DNA of 64,000 bases, taken from assembly GCA_027315115.1 (NCBI GenBank), contig DAHUYQ010000013.1, positions 33,662-97,661 of the forward strand. Direction: 5' to 3'. This DNA is from Solirubrobacterales bacterium. Its GTDB lineage: Bacteria; Actinomycetota; Thermoleophilia; Solirubrobacterales; Solirubrobacteraceae. This document shows, one piece after another, positions 10,638 to 21,694 of this stretch. The notes beneath the pieces are model-generated. The model was not told the origin of the DNA and searched no databases. It saw only the letters and a program-made list of their open reading frames with translations. The translations under genes were made by a program, and so were the position numbers. The first letter of the stretch is position 1. Each line of letters begins with the position of its first letter.

Positions 10638-12605
10638 ATGGCGACCTTCAGACGACTCCTCGGATTCCTCGCCCCATACAAGCGCGGAATGATCGTCTCG
10701 TGGTCGCTGGCGAGCCTCGCGATGGTGATGACGGTGGCGCTGCCGCGGCTGACCGGGGCCGCGGTCGAAGCGATCCAGAAAGGCGCGAGCGCCACAGGCG
10801 ATCACCATCTCGCCGCGCGCGCTCACGATCGCGAAACGCTGCTCACGCTCGCGCTCGCGATCGTCGCGGTCGTGCTGGCGCGCTGGGTGCTGACCTACTG
10901 GCGGCGGATGGTCGCCGGCCGGGTCTCCCTCGGCGTCGAGTACGACCTGCGCGAGCGACTGTACGGCCACCTCCAACGTCTGGAGCTCGGCTTCTTCGAC
11001 CATCAGCAAACGGGACAGCTCATGTCGCGCGCCACTGTCGACCTCACCGCCGTGCGCTTCTTCCTCGGCTACGGCCTGGTGTTCATCCTGCAGTCGATCC
11101 TCACGATCGCGCTGGCGGGGGTCGTGATGATCGCGCTCAACCCGGGCCTGGGCCTGATCTCGCTGGCCCCGGTGCCGTTCGTCGTCGTGATCTCCTACCG
11201 CTACGGGCGCCGGGCGCGGCCCGCGATCCAGGAGACCCAGCAGCGGATCGCCGAGCTCACCGCGGACGCCGAGGAGAACATCTCCGGCGTGCGCGTCGTG
11301 AAGGCGTTCGCGCGCGAGCCGCGCCAGCTCTCGCGCTTCACGCGCAGCGTCGGCCGCGTCTTCATCCAGGCGATGGTCGCCACCCGCCTGGAGGCGTTCT
11401 ACAACCCCATGATCGGCTTCCTGCCGCAGCTCGGGCTGGCCGCGGTGCTGTTGATCGGCGGGCAGGCCGTGATCCACGCGCATCTCACGCTCGGCGAGTT
11501 CACCGCCTTCTTCCTCTACCTGAACATGCTGATCACGCCGATGCGCTCCCTCGGCGTGACGCTGAACCTCGCCCAGCGGGCGAGCGCCTCCGGCGCGCGC
11601 ATGTTCCAGGTGCTCGATCGCGAGCCGCGGCTGCGCGAGACGCCCGACGCGCCGGCGCTGCCGGCCGGCAGCGGGCACGTGGAGCTGCGCAAAGTCACGC
11701 TGCGCTACGAGGACCCGCACGACGAGATCGGCACGAGCACGCCCGGCGCGAACACGCCCGGTGCGGGCGCTCCGGGCGTGCTCGCGGCCGCCGACGGCGC
11801 GGGCGCGCCCACCGCCGCCGCGGTAGACGCGCTGCCGCCCCACGCCACCAGCGGCCACCCCACCGCGCCGGCGGGCCGCACCGTGCTGCACGACATCGAC
11901 CTCGACGTGCCCGCAGGGCGCACGGTCGCGCTGGTCGGCGCCACCGGATCGGGCAAGACGAGCCTGGTCGCGCTGCTCTCCAGGCTGTACGACCCGGCAC
12001 AGGGCAGCGTCCTGCTCGACGGAGCCGACGTGCGCAAGGTCAGCCTCGCATCGCTGCGCGCGGCGGTCGCCGTGGTCAGCGACGACCCGTTCCTGTTCTC
12101 CGCCTCGGTCGCCGAGAACATCGCGTACGCGCGGCCCGACGCGTCCACCGAGGAGATCGAAGAGGCGGCGCGCCGGGCACAGGCGCACGAGTTCGTCTCC
12201 AAGCTGCCACAGGGCTACGGCACCCAGATAGGCGAGCGCGGCCTGACGCTCTCCGGCGGGCAGCGACAGCGGATCGCGATCGCCAGAGCGCTGCTTGCCA
12301 ACCCGCGCGTGCTCGTGCTCGACGACGCGACATCCTCCGTGGACGCCTCCACGGAGCGCTCGATCAAGCTCGCGCTGGCGCAGGCGATGGCGGGACGCAC
12401 GACCTTCGTGATCGCCCACAGGCTCTCGACAATCGCGCTGGCGCAGGAAATCGTCGTGCTCGAGGAAGGTCGCATCATCGCCCAGGGAGAGCACGAGGAG
12501 CTGATAGAGGTCTCCGAGCTCTACCGCGAGATAGTCGAGAAGGGCCTGCCCGAGAGCGTCTTCCTGACGACCGAGACACGCGAGCGCGAGGTCAGCGGGC
12601 TGTGA
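10638..12605 (+). CDS. ABC exporter (TMD-NBD)
   Basis: Walker A VGATGSGKTS, LSGGQRQRIAIARAL signature, Walker B VLVLDDATSSVD. Confidence 0.93.
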   Translation: MATFRRLLGFLAPYKRGMIVSWSLASLAMVMTVALPRLTGAAVEAIQKGASATGDHHLAARAHDRETLLTLALAIVAVVLARWVLTYWRRMVAGRVSLGVEYDLRERLYGHLQRLELGFFDHQQTGQLMSRATVDLTAVRFFLGYGLVFILQSILTIALAGVVMIALNPGLGLISLAPVPFVVVISYRYGRRARPAIQETQQRIAELTADAEENISGVRVVKAFAREPRQLSRFTRSVGRVFIQAMVATRLEAFYNPMIGFLPQLGLAAVLLIGGQAVIHAHLTLGEFTAFFLYLNMLITPMRSLGVTLNLAQRASASGARMFQVLDREPRLRETPDAPALPAGSGHVELRKVTLRYEDPHDEIGTSTPGANTPGAGAPGVLAAADGAGAPTAAAVDALPPHATSGHPTAPAGRTVLHDIDLDVPAGRTVALVGATGSGKTSLVALLSRLYDPAQGSVLLDGADVRKVSLASLRAAVAVVSDDPFLFSASVAENIAYARPDASTEEIEEAARRAQAHEFVSKLPQGYGTQIGERGLTLSGGQRQRIAIARALLANPRVLVLDDATSSVDASTERSIKLALAQAMAGRTTFVIAHRLSTIALAQEIVVLEEGRIIAQGEHEELIEVSELYREIVEKGLPESVFLTTETREREVSGL

Positions 12606-12619
12606 GCGCGCACGGCGGC

Positions 12620-14449
12620 ATGAGCGGCGGGCGAGGCGGAGGCGGGCGCGGGCTGGGCCCGGGCGCGGCACGCGGCGGCCAGCAGTGGGACGGGGAGCGC
12701 GCCAGCAGGGGCAGCCGGGGCCGCAACCTGCGCGCGCTGCTTGATCTGCTCTCCCCCTACCGCCTGCGCGTGAGCGCGATGCTCGCCTCGCTGCTGATTG
12801 GCACCGCCGCGGGCCTCGCTCCGCCGCTGCTGGCGCGGACCGCCATCGATCAGGGCATAACGCATCACAACACGCAGACCCTCGTGATCGTCGTGATCGC
12901 CTTCCTGGCCTCGGCGATCCTGGTGTGGCTGGCCACCTACGCGCAGACCTATCTGGTGGGCTGGGTGGGCCAGCGCGCGCTGGCGGACCTGCGCATTCGG
13001 ATCTTCAAGCACCTGCAGTCCCAGCCGATCGGCTTCTACGAGAGCCGCCCGGCGGGCGTGCTGATCTCCCGCATCACAAACGACGTGGAGGCGCTGGAAA
13101 GCCTTGTCACCGACTCGGTGGTCACCCTCTTCCAGGCCGGTCTGACGCTGGTCGGCGCGATCGGCGTGCTGCTCTACCTGGACTGGAAACTGGCGCTGCT
13201 GACCTTCTGCGTGGTGCCGCTGGTCGTGGGCGGCAGCATCTGGTTCCGGCTGGCCTCCGCGACGGCCTTCAGGCGCACGCGCGAGACGATCGGCGCGATC
13301 ACCGCCTACCTGCAGGAGACCCTCTCCGGGATCAGGGTCGTGCGCAGCTTCGGCCAGGAGAGCCGCCACGAGGCGACCTTCGCGCGGCTCAACGAGGACA
13401 ACCGCGAGGCCAACATGGTCACGGTGCGCCTGAACGCCGCCTACTTCCCGGCGGTGGAAATGCTCTCCGGGATCGCGCTGGCGGTGATCGTGCTCTACGG
13501 CGGCTACCAGGCGATCGAAGGCCACATCACCTCCGGCACCGTGGTCGCGTTCGTGGCGACCCTCGCCTTCCTCTTCGAACCCATCCAGCAGCTCTCCCAG
13601 CTCTACACGACCTACCAGTCCGGCATGGCCGCGCTGGAGAAGATCTTCCTGCTGCTGGACACCAAGCCGACCCTGCAGGACCGGCCCGGCGCGCCGACGC
13701 TCGGGCAGATCGACGGCGACGTGCGCTTCGATCAGGTCAGCTTCGGCTACAAGCCCGACGTGCTGGCCCTGCGCGACGTGGACCTGCACATAAGCGCCGG
13801 CGAAACGGTCGCTCTGGTGGGCGCCACCGGCGCCGGCAAGTCCACGATCGCCAAGCTGGTGGCGCGCTTCTACGACCCCACCTCCGGCACGGTGCGCGTG
13901 GACGGCCGCGACCTGCGCGAGGTCTCAAGCCACTCGCTGCGCTCGCAGATGGGGATCGTGCCCCAGGAGGCGTTCCTGTTCGCGGGCAGCGTGGCCGAGA
14001 ACATCGCCTTCGGGCGCCCGGACGCCGACCTGGAGGCGATCGAAGCGGCGGCCGCCGCGGTCGGCGCGGAGCATTTCATCGACGAGCTGCCGGAGGGCTA
14101 TGACACGCAGATCGGCGAGCGCGGCGGCCAGCTCTCAGCCGGCCAGCGGCAGCTCATCGCCTTCACCAGGGCGCTGATCGCCGACCCGCGGATCCTGATT
14201 CTCGACGAGGCGACCTCAAACGTCGACCTGCACACCGAGAGCCGCATCGAGGAGGGCCTTGCCACCCTGCTCGCGGGCCGCACGGCGGTCGTGATCGCCC
14301 ACCGCCTCTCCACGATCAGGCAGGCCGACAGGATCGTGCTGCTCCAGGACGGCCAGATCGTCGAGGAAGGCACCCACGAGGAGCTGGTAGCCGCCGCGGG
14401 GCGCTATCACGAGCTCTACAACGACTGGGCGGCTCAGGCGGTGGCCTGA
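12620..14449 (+). CDS. ABC exporter (TMD-NBD), partner of preceding gene
   Basis: VGATGAGKST, LSAGQRQLIAFTRAL, ILILDEATSNVD. Confidence 0.93.
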   Translation: MSGGRGGGGRGLGPGAARGGQQWDGERASRGSRGRNLRALLDLLSPYRLRVSAMLASLLIGTAAGLAPPLLARTAIDQGITHHNTQTLVIVVIAFLASAILVWLATYAQTYLVGWVGQRALADLRIRIFKHLQSQPIGFYESRPAGVLISRITNDVEALESLVTDSVVTLFQAGLTLVGAIGVLLYLDWKLALLTFCVVPLVVGGSIWFRLASATAFRRTRETIGAITAYLQETLSGIRVVRSFGQESRHEATFARLNEDNREANMVTVRLNAAYFPAVEMLSGIALAVIVLYGGYQAIEGHITSGTVVAFVATLAFLFEPIQQLSQLYTTYQSGMAALEKIFLLLDTKPTLQDRPGAPTLGQIDGDVRFDQVSFGYKPDVLALRDVDLHISAGETVALVGATGAGKSTIAKLVARFYDPTSGTVRVDGRDLREVSSHSLRSQMGIVPQEAFLFAGSVAENIAFGRPDADLEAIEAAAAAVGAEHFIDELPEGYDTQIGERGGQLSAGQRQLIAFTRALIADPRILILDEATSNVDLHTESRIEEGLATLLAGRTAVVIAHRLSTIRQADRIVLLQDGQIVEEGTHEELVAAAGRYHELYNDWAAQAVA

Positions 14450-14712
14450 GCAAGCCGGACGGCTGGCGACGCCATCCCGCTGACCGTCCGCAAGAGCCGC
14501 AAGCCTGCGTCTAGGCGACCCCGCCCGGGCCGTCGACGACACGCGCGGCGTGAAACTCCGTCACCCACTCCCGTGGCACGAAAGACGGCCGATCGCGTGC
14601 GCGCGACGAGCGGCTGAAACGAACGGCAACTCCGTCGGCAAGCGCCCACTCGACGCTCTGCTCGTAAGGCATCCGAGCAGGCTCTCAAAACGCTTGGGCA
14701 AACAGATGGAAG

Positions 14713-14785
14713 CTCCGGGACAGGGACTCGAACCCCAATCTCCCGGTCCAGAGCCGGGCGTCACTGCCAATTGGACTATCCCGGA
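14713..14785 (-). tRNA. tRNA-Gln(CTG)
   Basis: Minus strand TCCGGGATAGTCCAATTGGCAGTGACGCCCGGCTCTGGACCGGGAGATTGGGGTTCGAGTCCCTGTCCCGGAG folds as a cloverleaf; anticodon loop CTCTGGA. Confidence 0.9.
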
Positions 14786-14858
14786 TCGGCGCGTGCTCTC
14801 GCAAGAATAGTCGATAGCGCGGCAGAGACGTTCCAAGCCCACGAGAACATACGTTCCC

Positions 14859-15190
14859 ATGGAGACCAGGGAACGCGTCCTCGAGATGCTTCACGCCGGA
14901 CGATCACAGGCGGAGGTCGCCCGCCGGCTCGGCCTGACCAAGAGCACCGTCGCCTATCACGCGGGATCTCCCGATGGCGCGGCCGACCGCTGGCCTTGGA
15001 GCTGCACCATGTCAACGGCAACGGACAGGACAATCGCCTGGCCAACCTCGAGCTGCTTTGCCCCGACTGCCACAGCCAAACCGATCGCTGGGGCGGTCGA
15101 AACAGAGGCCGGCCATCGCTGCGCCTGCTCAAGAGCGCGCAGTCCGGGCATGGAATGAGCACCCGCCGGACCGGGGCGTCATCGCTTTGA
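14859..15190 (+). pseudogene. Internally deleted HTH-HNH endonuclease-like gene
   Basis: N-terminus METRERVLEMLHAGRSQAEVARRLGLTKSTVAYHA in one frame; HNH part SRWRGRPLALELHHVNGNGQDNRLANLELLCPDCHSQTDRWGGRNR in another. Confidence 0.7.
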
Positions 15191-15235
15191 GGTCGCGGTT
15201 TGCGATCTCAAAGGGCGCGGCAGAGGTCGCCCTGC

Positions 15236-15916
15236 CTAACCCTGCAGCCGCCCCGCGCCGTTGGGCGCGAAGTAGGCGGTGATCGACTCCTCCAGGCCCG
15301 GGTCGAGCACGAGCAGGACCTCGTCGCCGGCTTCGATCACGGTGTCCGACTTGGGCACGAAGCCGCTGCCGTCGCGCAGCACCGAGATGATCAGGCTGCC
15401 TTCGGGGAGCTTGATCTCCGAGACGCTGACGCCCACCACGGGCGCCTCGGGGCTGACCTCCAGCTCGATGATCTCCAGGCGCTCCTCTTCCAGAGCAAGC
15501 AGGTGCACCAGACCGTAGCGCGGCACCTCGTGCTCGATCAGGCGCAGGATCAGGTCGGTCGCCGAGACGGCGGGCTGGATGCCCAGCAGCCGGAAGTGGT
15601 CGTGGTTGCGCGGGTTGTTGACGCGCGCGATGATCCGTTCGCAGAGGTACTTCTCCTTGGCGACCTGGCAGACCAGCATGTTGTCCTCGTCGTCCCCGGT
15701 CACCGCGATCACCAGGTCGGCGCGCTGGATGCCGGCGCGCTCCAGGACCCACAGCTCCGTCGCGTCGCCGTACTGGACCGCGTGCTCGAATTCGTCCTCG
15801 ACGGAGAGGTAGCGCCGGCGGTCCGCCTCGATCAGGGTGACCTCGTGGCCCTTGCCGATCAGCTCGCGGCCGAGGTTGCGGCCGACCTTGCCGGCCCCGA
15901 CGATGATCACGTACAT
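15236..15916 (-). CDS. TrkA-family NAD-binding K+ transport regulator
   Basis: MYVIIVGAGKVGRNLGREL, VTGDDEDNMLVCQVAK. Confidence 0.88.
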   Translation of the reverse strand: MYVIIVGAGKVGRNLGRELIGKGHEVTLIEADRRRYLSVEDEFEHAVQYGDATELWVLERAGIQRADLVIAVTGDDEDNMLVCQVAKEKYLCERIIARVNNPRNHDHFRLLGIQPAVSATDLILRLIEHEVPRYGLVHLLALEEERLEIIELEVSPEAPVVGVSVSEIKLPEGSLIISVLRDGSGFVPKSDTVIEAGDEVLLVLDPGLEESITAYFAPNGAGRLQG

Positions 15917-16339
15917 CTAGGCCAGCTCCAGCTCGCGCTCGAACATCGAGATCGCGTGCTCTGTGGGAGAGATCGTGTTCATGCCCTGCTGCCTGTACCA
16001 GCTCGCGCGCGCCGGGTCCATCACGCGCGCCAGCACCTTGGGCACCCCGAAGCGCTTCATCGCGATCTGGGCGATGATCAGGTTGGTGTTGTCGCCGTCG
16101 GTGGAGGCGATGAAGACGTCGGCACGTTCGATGCCGGCCTGCAGCAGCGCGTCGATCTCCAGGCCCGTGCCGACCGTGAACATGCCCTGCCCGTCCTCCC
16201 AGTTGCGGCCCTGGCCGGCGTCCAGGCGCTCGTGGGAGAGCGGATCCTCGTCCAGAACCGAGACGGTGTGGCCGGCGGCGAGCGCCGACTTGGCGATGGC
16301 CGCTCCCACGCGACCGGCTCCCACGATCAGGATGAACAT
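15917..16339 (-). CDS. TrkA-N domain protein
   Basis: MFILIVGAGRVGAAIAKSALAAGHTVSVLDED, DGDNTNLIIAQIA. Confidence 0.85.
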   Translation of the reverse strand: MFILIVGAGRVGAAIAKSALAAGHTVSVLDEDPLSHERLDAGQGRNWEDGQGMFTVGTGLEIDALLQAGIERADVFIASTDGDNTNLIIAQIAMKRFGVPKVLARVMDPARASWYRQQGMNTISPTEHAISMFERELELA

Positions 16340-16357
16340 GGCGCGGAGGTTAGCCAA

Positions 16358-18367
16358 TCAGCGCGCCGGAGTTGCCGACGCCGGCGTCTGCTCGACACGC
16401 ACGCCGTCCTGGCTGGCCGGCGGAGCGGTCACGATCACCCGGCAGCGCGCCTTGCCGATCACGTACTTGGTCGCCTCGCCGACGAAGTTCTCCAGCGGCG
16501 CCCTGCCGCCGAGCCTGCCACCCCCGCGGATCCGAGATGGCTCCTCGGCGCCCAGCACGATCGCCTCCACGCCGCGGCGGCGCGCCTCCTCCACGATCGC
16601 CGCTCCGGCGCGGCGCGCCCGCACGATCGCGGTGGCGACATGCACGCCGCTGTACTCCTCCCCCACCACCTTGGCTCTGGCGAGCGCGCGGCGAGCGCGC
16701 TTGACCTGCGCTTCGGGCAGCCTCGCGTCCAGCGGCAGCGAGAGCGGTATCTCGAAGATCCACAGGGCCTCAATCGTCGATCCCTCCAGCGACTCCTCCT
16801 CGGAGGGCTCGCCGGAGGCCAGCAGCGCCGCGGTCTGGATGATGTCGTCATCCAGGGACGTGCCGAACAGCGGCACGAGGATGGAGCTGTACTCGCGTTC
16901 CTGCGGCGCCTGCACGCTCAGCATCTGCGGCGCGACCGTGACGCGCCGCAGAAGCGGATGTTCCTCGGAGCGCCGGTAGGCGACGTAGAGCACCAGCCCG
17001 GCGGCCATCCAGGCCAGCCCCACGTAGCGGGCAGCGGGATGCAGCACCATCACGGCCACCCAGCCCGCGCTGAAGATCGCGCCCGCGACCACGGTCGGCA
17101 GCGGCACCTCGCCGCCCCGGATGCTCACCGACAGCGGCACCTTGAAGCCCCGGTGCCTGTCGGGCTCGCTGTAGCGCAGTCGCAGCACCGAGACGTGCGC
17201 GATCGCGAGCGCCAGCGTGGCTCCAAACGCGTAGAGGCCGATCAGCAGGTCGAGGTTCTCCGGCGCCACCAGCCCGGCCGCGATCACCGCCGCGATGACG
17301 ATCAGCACGTAGGGCGTAGAGCGCTTGGGATGCAGGCGCCCGAGGCGCGAGGGGATCTGGCGGTTGGTGGAGAGCGAGTAGGCAAGGCGGGAGAGACCGA
17401 GCATCGCCGAGTTGGCCGCCGCGACCAGCGTCAGGGTCGCGATCGCGCCGATCACGTAGCGGAGGCTGACCTGCAGCCAGTGGGGGTGCATCTGGTCGGC
17501 GATCCCGAGCACCGGCGCCTTGAGGTACTGGTCGCCGAGCGCGATGTGAGCGCCATGCACAGGCACGGCGCTGACGGCGACGACCCCGATGCCGACATAG
17601 GCGACGATCACCAGCCCGGCGCCGCTGATCAGCAGCCGTTTGAGGCTGCCGCGGTTGACGGTCACGTCCCCCGCCACGCCGGCCGCCGACTCCATGCCGG
17701 TGAAGGCGACCGTCGTCACGGTGAAGGCGAAGATCAGGCTCGACCAGGTCGGAGCGCTGCCGAGATGGATCGCGTCCAGGATCGCTTTGGGCTCGAAGAA
17801 CAGCGCGAGCCCGATGCCCACGATCACGAGCTGCAGGATCAGGGCGACGAACACGATCACCCCGATCCGCGCCTCCCTTCTGGCGCCGAAGCCGCGGATG
17901 TTGGTGAGCACCACGAACGCGATCAGCAAGAAAGCGAGTCCCAGCGCCTCCGCTTTCCCGCCCAGCGGCTCCCAGAAGACCCGCAGGTACTGGGTGGCGG
18001 TGTAGGAGGTGACGGCGATCAGGATGATGTAGTCGAGCAGCATCGCCCAGCCGGCGATGAAGCTGACGAGCTCGTTGAAGGCGTGCCGCGCGAACACGGT
18101 CGAGCCGCCGCGCTCGGGGTGCAGCGCAACGCCCTCGGCGTATGTCATCGACGCCGGCAGGAACAGCAGCCCCGCGACCAGCAGCACGATCGGGGTGAGG
18201 CCGAGCGCGTGCCCGGCCACGACACCGAGCGCGAAGTAGATCGCGCTCGCGGCGGCCGCGTAGATGATCGCGAACAGCGCCGGCGAGCCGATCGAGCGGC
18301 GCACCATCGATTGGGAGAGCGACATCAGCTCGTCGCGGCGTGCGGGCGCCCGGCCATCATCGCTCAC
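16358..18367 (-). CDS. APC-superfamily amino-acid permease with C-terminal UspA-like domain
   Basis: 12-TM permease followed by VLGAEEPSR...VGEATKYVIGKARCRVIVTAPP. Confidence 0.87.
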   Translation of the reverse strand: MSDDGRAPARRDELMSLSQSMVRRSIGSPALFAIIYAAAASAIYFALGVVAGHALGLTPIVLLVAGLLFLPASMTYAEGVALHPERGGSTVFARHAFNELVSFIAGWAMLLDYIILIAVTSYTATQYLRVFWEPLGGKAEALGLAFLLIAFVVLTNIRGFGARREARIGVIVFVALILQLVIVGIGLALFFEPKAILDAIHLGSAPTWSSLIFAFTVTTVAFTGMESAAGVAGDVTVNRGSLKRLLISGAGLVIVAYVGIGVVAVSAVPVHGAHIALGDQYLKAPVLGIADQMHPHWLQVSLRYVIGAIATLTLVAAANSAMLGLSRLAYSLSTNRQIPSRLGRLHPKRSTPYVLIVIAAVIAAGLVAPENLDLLIGLYAFGATLALAIAHVSVLRLRYSEPDRHRGFKVPLSVSIRGGEVPLPTVVAGAIFSAGWVAVMVLHPAARYVGLAWMAAGLVLYVAYRRSEEHPLLRRVTVAPQMLSVQAPQEREYSSILVPLFGTSLDDDIIQTAALLASGEPSEEESLEGSTIEALWIFEIPLSLPLDARLPEAQVKRARRALARAKVVGEEYSGVHVATAIVRARRAGAAIVEEARRRGVEAIVLGAEEPSRIRGGGRLGGRAPLENFVGEATKYVIGKARCRVIVTAPPASQDGVRVEQTPASATPAR

Positions 18368-18561
18368 GGCGCTCTGCGACCCCTGCGCACCTCGACGTAG
18401 AGCCTGCCGGCGCCGGCGGCACAGAACAGCGCGCCCAGCAGCAGGCGTGCCGTGTAGGAGCCGGCGGAGGCGAACGCCTCCACGAGAAGCCCCACGCCGA
18501 TCAGGATCATCGCGGTCGAGAGAACGAACACGCCCGCCCTGTGAAACTGCCTGCCGCTCAT
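18364..18561 (-). CDS. Small membrane protein
   Basis: 65-aa hydrophobic ORF overlapping upstream end of permease. Confidence 0.4.
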   Translation of the reverse strand: MSGRQFHRAGVFVLSTAMILIGVGLLVEAFASAGSYTARLLLGALFCAAGAGRLYVEVRRGRRAP

Positions 18562-18691
18562 CTGACCGAGCCTCTCATCTAACCGTGAGCTTAGGACGAC
18601 GACGACCCGGCCGGGGCGGTTGCCTGGAGCCGATCCGGGTCAGGCCCGGCCGGGGCGACCGCCGGCATCCGGCGGCCGCCCACGGGGCGCA

Positions 18692-20860
18692 TCACTTGAT
18701 CAGCGGAATGATGAGGATCGCGACGATGTTCGCGACCTTGATCATCGGGTTGATCGCGGGACCGGCGGTGTCCTTGAAGGGATCGCCGACCGTGTCGCCG
18801 GTCACCGAGGCGGCGTGGGCCTCTGAGCCCTTGCCGCCGAAGGCGCCGTCCTCGATCAGCTTCTTGGCGTTGTCCCAGGCGCCGCCGCCCGCGGTCATCA
18901 ACACCGCGAAGAACAGGCCGACGACGATCACGCCGATCAGCAGGCCGCCGAGCGCCTGCGTGTCGATCACGCCGACGATCACCGTCAGGGCGATCGGCAG
19001 CAGCGAGGGCAGGATCATCTCGCGCTGGGCGGTCCGCGTCACGATGTCCACGCAGCGCGCGTAGTCGGGCTCTTCGCTGCCGTCCATGATGCCCGGGTGC
19101 TCTTTGAACTGGCGGCGGACCTCCTCCACGACCGCGCCGCCGGCACGACCGACCGCCTCGATCGAGAGCGAGGCGAACAGGCAGACCATCAGGCCGCCGA
19201 GCAGCAGGCCGATCAGGACCGGCGGTTCGTTGATGCCGAAGGCGAGCGAGCCGAGCCCGGAGATCGGCGTGTGGCTCTGGTGGGCCAGTTCCTCGCGGAA
19301 GCCGGCGAACAGCACGACCGCGGCCAGCGCGGCGGAGCCGATCGCGTAGCCCTTGGTCACCGCCTTGGTCGTGTTGCCGACCGCGTCCAGCGGATCGGTG
19401 ACGTTGCGGACCTCCTCAGGCATCTCAGCCATCTCGGCGATGCCGCCCGCGTTGTCGGTGATCGGGCCGAAGGCGTCCAGTGCGACGATCAGACCCATCA
19501 GCGAGAGCTGGCCCATCACCGCGACGCCGACGCCATAGATGCCGTCGAGTCCGCCGCCGGCGAGCTTCCAGGCGCCGAGGATGCCGAGCGCGATCACGAT
19601 CGCGGGCAGCGCGGTGGCCTGCAGGCCCGAGCCGAAGCCCTGGATGATGTTCGTCGCGTGGCCGGTGATCGATGCCTTCGCGGTCTTCTTGACCGGCGAG
19701 AAGCGCGTCGAGGTGTAGTAGTCGGTGATCAGGAACAGGAAGGCGGTGACGCCCACGCCGATCAGGGCGCAGAGGTAGAAGTGCAGCCAGCTCGGAGCGG
19801 TATGCGTCGAGCTCGCGCCGCTGAAGGCCACGCCTTTCATCAGCCAGTAGGTGATAGGCGCGAACGCGGCGGCGGCCAGCACGCCGGAGACGATCAGGCC
19901 CTGGTAGAGCGCGCGCTCGACGTTGCCGCTGGTCGTGCGCACCGCGAAGGTGCCGATGATCGAGGCGATGATCGCCACGGCGCCGAGCACCAGCGGATAC
20001 AGCGCGACCTGCGTGAGGTTCGTGAACGTCAGCACGCCCAGCAGCATCACCGCGACCGCGGTCACCGCGTAGGTCTCGAACAGGTCGGCCGCCATGCCGG
20101 CGCAGTCGCCGACGTTGTCGCCGACGTTGTCGGCGATCGTGGCCGGGTTGCGGGGATCGTCCTCGGGGATGCCCGCCTCGATCTTGCCGACGATGTCGGC
20201 GCCCACGTCCGCGGCCTTGGTGAAGATGCCGCCGCCAAGACGTGCGAAGACCGAGATCAGCGAGCCGCCGAAGCCAAGGCCCACCAGCGCGTCAACCGCG
20301 GTCTTCTGCGAGTCGTTGAACACGGCCGTCAGCAGGCCGTAGTAGCCGGCGAGGCCCAGCAGCGCCAGGCCGACGACCAGCAGGCCGGTGATCGCGCCGC
20401 CGCGGAAGGCGACGCTCAGCGCCGGCGAGACGCCGCCACGCGCAGCCTCGGCCACGCGCGCGTTGGAGCGCACGGAGACGTTCATGCCGATGTATCCGGC
20501 GGCGCCCGAGAGGATGCCGCCGATCGCGAAGCCGGCAGCCACCGCGATGTTCTGGACGAAGATCAGCGCGACGAACAGCACGACGCCGACGCCCGCGATC
20601 GTCGTGTACTGGCGATTCAGATATGCGCCGGCCCCCTCCTGCACCGCGCGCGAGATGCTGCGCATGCGGTCGTTGCCAGGAGACAGGCTGAGAAGGGACC
20701 GTGCCGTCAACAGCCCGTAGGCGACCGCACAGGCCGCGCATACCAGGGCAACGACGATCCCGTGGTTCGTCAGGAAGCTGCTCAAGAGAAAATCCTCCGC
20801 TGTGATTGGCGTGCGGCGCGAGACCTGTCTCGCGCGCACAATTTGAGCCGGGGCGGCCAT
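18692..20860 (-). CDS. hppA: Membrane-bound proton-translocating pyrophosphatase (start may lie ~70 nt downstream)
   Basis: [63 protein letters not shown]. Confidence 0.95.
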   Translation of the reverse strand: MAAPAQIVRARQVSRRTPITAEDFLLSSFLTNHGIVVALVCAACAVAYGLLTARSLLSLSPGNDRMRSISRAVQEGAGAYLNRQYTTIAGVGVVLFVALIFVQNIAVAAGFAIGGILSGAAGYIGMNVSVRSNARVAEAARGGVSPALSVAFRGGAITGLLVVGLALLGLAGYYGLLTAVFNDSQKTAVDALVGLGFGGSLISVFARLGGGIFTKAADVGADIVGKIEAGIPEDDPRNPATIADNVGDNVGDCAGMAADLFETYAVTAVAVMLLGVLTFTNLTQVALYPLVLGAVAIIASIIGTFAVRTTSGNVERALYQGLIVSGVLAAAAFAPITYWLMKGVAFSGASSTHTAPSWLHFYLCALIGVGVTAFLFLITDYYTSTRFSPVKKTAKASITGHATNIIQGFGSGLQATALPAIVIALGILGAWKLAGGGLDGIYGVGVAVMGQLSLMGLIVALDAFGPITDNAGGIAEMAEMPEEVRNVTDPLDAVGNTTKAVTKGYAIGSAALAAVVLFAGFREELAHQSHTPISGLGSLAFGINEPPVLIGLLLGGLMVCLFASLSIEAVGRAGGAVVEEVRRQFKEHPGIMDGSEEPDYARCVDIVTRTAQREMILPSLLPIALTVIVGVIDTQALGGLLIGVIVVGLFFAVLMTAGGGAWDNAKKLIEDGAFGGKGSEAHAASVTGDTVGDPFKDTAGPAINPMIKVANIVAILIIPLIK

Positions 20861-20956
20861 CTTCCGGAGGCGCAGATCCCGGCGCCGAAAAGCGCGCGCA
20901 GTCTATCGTGCCGCTCGGCGGGAGGATTTCAGGTCATGCCGGGGGCCGGCGCGCGC

Positions 20957-21694
20957 TCAGCGGCCAGGCACCCAGAGCCTGCCGCTGCGCTCCGCCGGGC
21001 CGGGGCTCTGCTGCTCGCGCTCGCCCGCCGGCTGCTCCGGCGCGGGAGCCTGGCCCGGAGCCTGGCCCGGAGTGGGGGCCTGGCCCGGCGCGGGAGCCTG
21101 GCCGGGAGCCTGGCCCGGCGCGGGAGCCTGGCCCGGCGCGGGAGCCTGGCCGGGAGCCTGGCCCGTCGCGGGAGCCTGTCCGGGAGCCTGGCCCGTCGCG
21201 GGTGCCTGGCCCGACGCGGGAGCCTGACCGGGAGCCTGGCCCGGCGCGGGAGCCTGGCCCGACGCGGGAGCCTGGCCGGGAGCCTGGCCCGACGCGGGAG
21301 CCTGGGCGGGCGCGCCCGGCCCGCCGGCAGGGCTCTGCTGCCGCCCGGCCGCCTGCGGTGAGGGCGCGGCGGCCTGGGCGGCCGGCTGCTCCTGGGCGAC
21401 GCGCGCGTAGGCCATCTGGAGCTGGGAGAGCGCGTCGCGCAGCGGCCGGGCCTGCGCCGCCGGCATCCGCCGCTCCAGGATCGGCAGCAGCGCTTTGACC
21501 GCGTCGATCGCGTCGCGGACCTGGTCGAGGTCGCGGTGGTCCTGGGCGCCCTCCGCCAGGCCCAGCCTCATGCCGCCCACGTTCAGCAGCGAGGCGGCCG
21601 CCTGCAGGACGAGCTGGGTGCTTGTGATGCGGCTGAGCTCCTCTTCGTAGGCGCGCAGCTCAGCCTCGGTCGGCTCGCCTGCCTGGGTGCTCAT
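20957..21694 (-). CDS. DUF1844-like protein with Pro/Ala/Gly/Gln tandem-repeat tail
   Basis: ASLLNVGGMRLGLAEGAQDHRDLDQVRDAIDAVKALLPILE then (GQAPxxGQAPGQAPA)n. Confidence 0.7.
   Translation of the reverse strand: MSTQAGEPTEAELRAYEEELSRITSTQLVLQAAASLLNVGGMRLGLAEGAQDHRDLDQVRDAIDAVKALLPILERRMPAAQARPLRDALSQLQMAYARVAQEQPAAQAAAPSPQAAGRQQSPAGGPGAPAQAPASGQAPGQAPASGQAPAPGQAPGQAPASGQAPATGQAPGQAPATGQAPGQAPAPGQAPAPGQAPGQAPAPGQAPTPGQAPGQAPAPEQPAGEREQQSPGPAERSGRLWVPGR

Noticed and set aside
15200-18400. 1066-aa ORF antisense to trkA and permease genes, and similar long antisense ORFs (2321-4234, 7834-9516, 10092-12671, 19097-21361, 33439-35742)
   Set aside because: High-GC antisense artefacts: the opposite strand encodes recognisable conserved proteins; composition is Arg/Gln/Asp/Gly rich without domains
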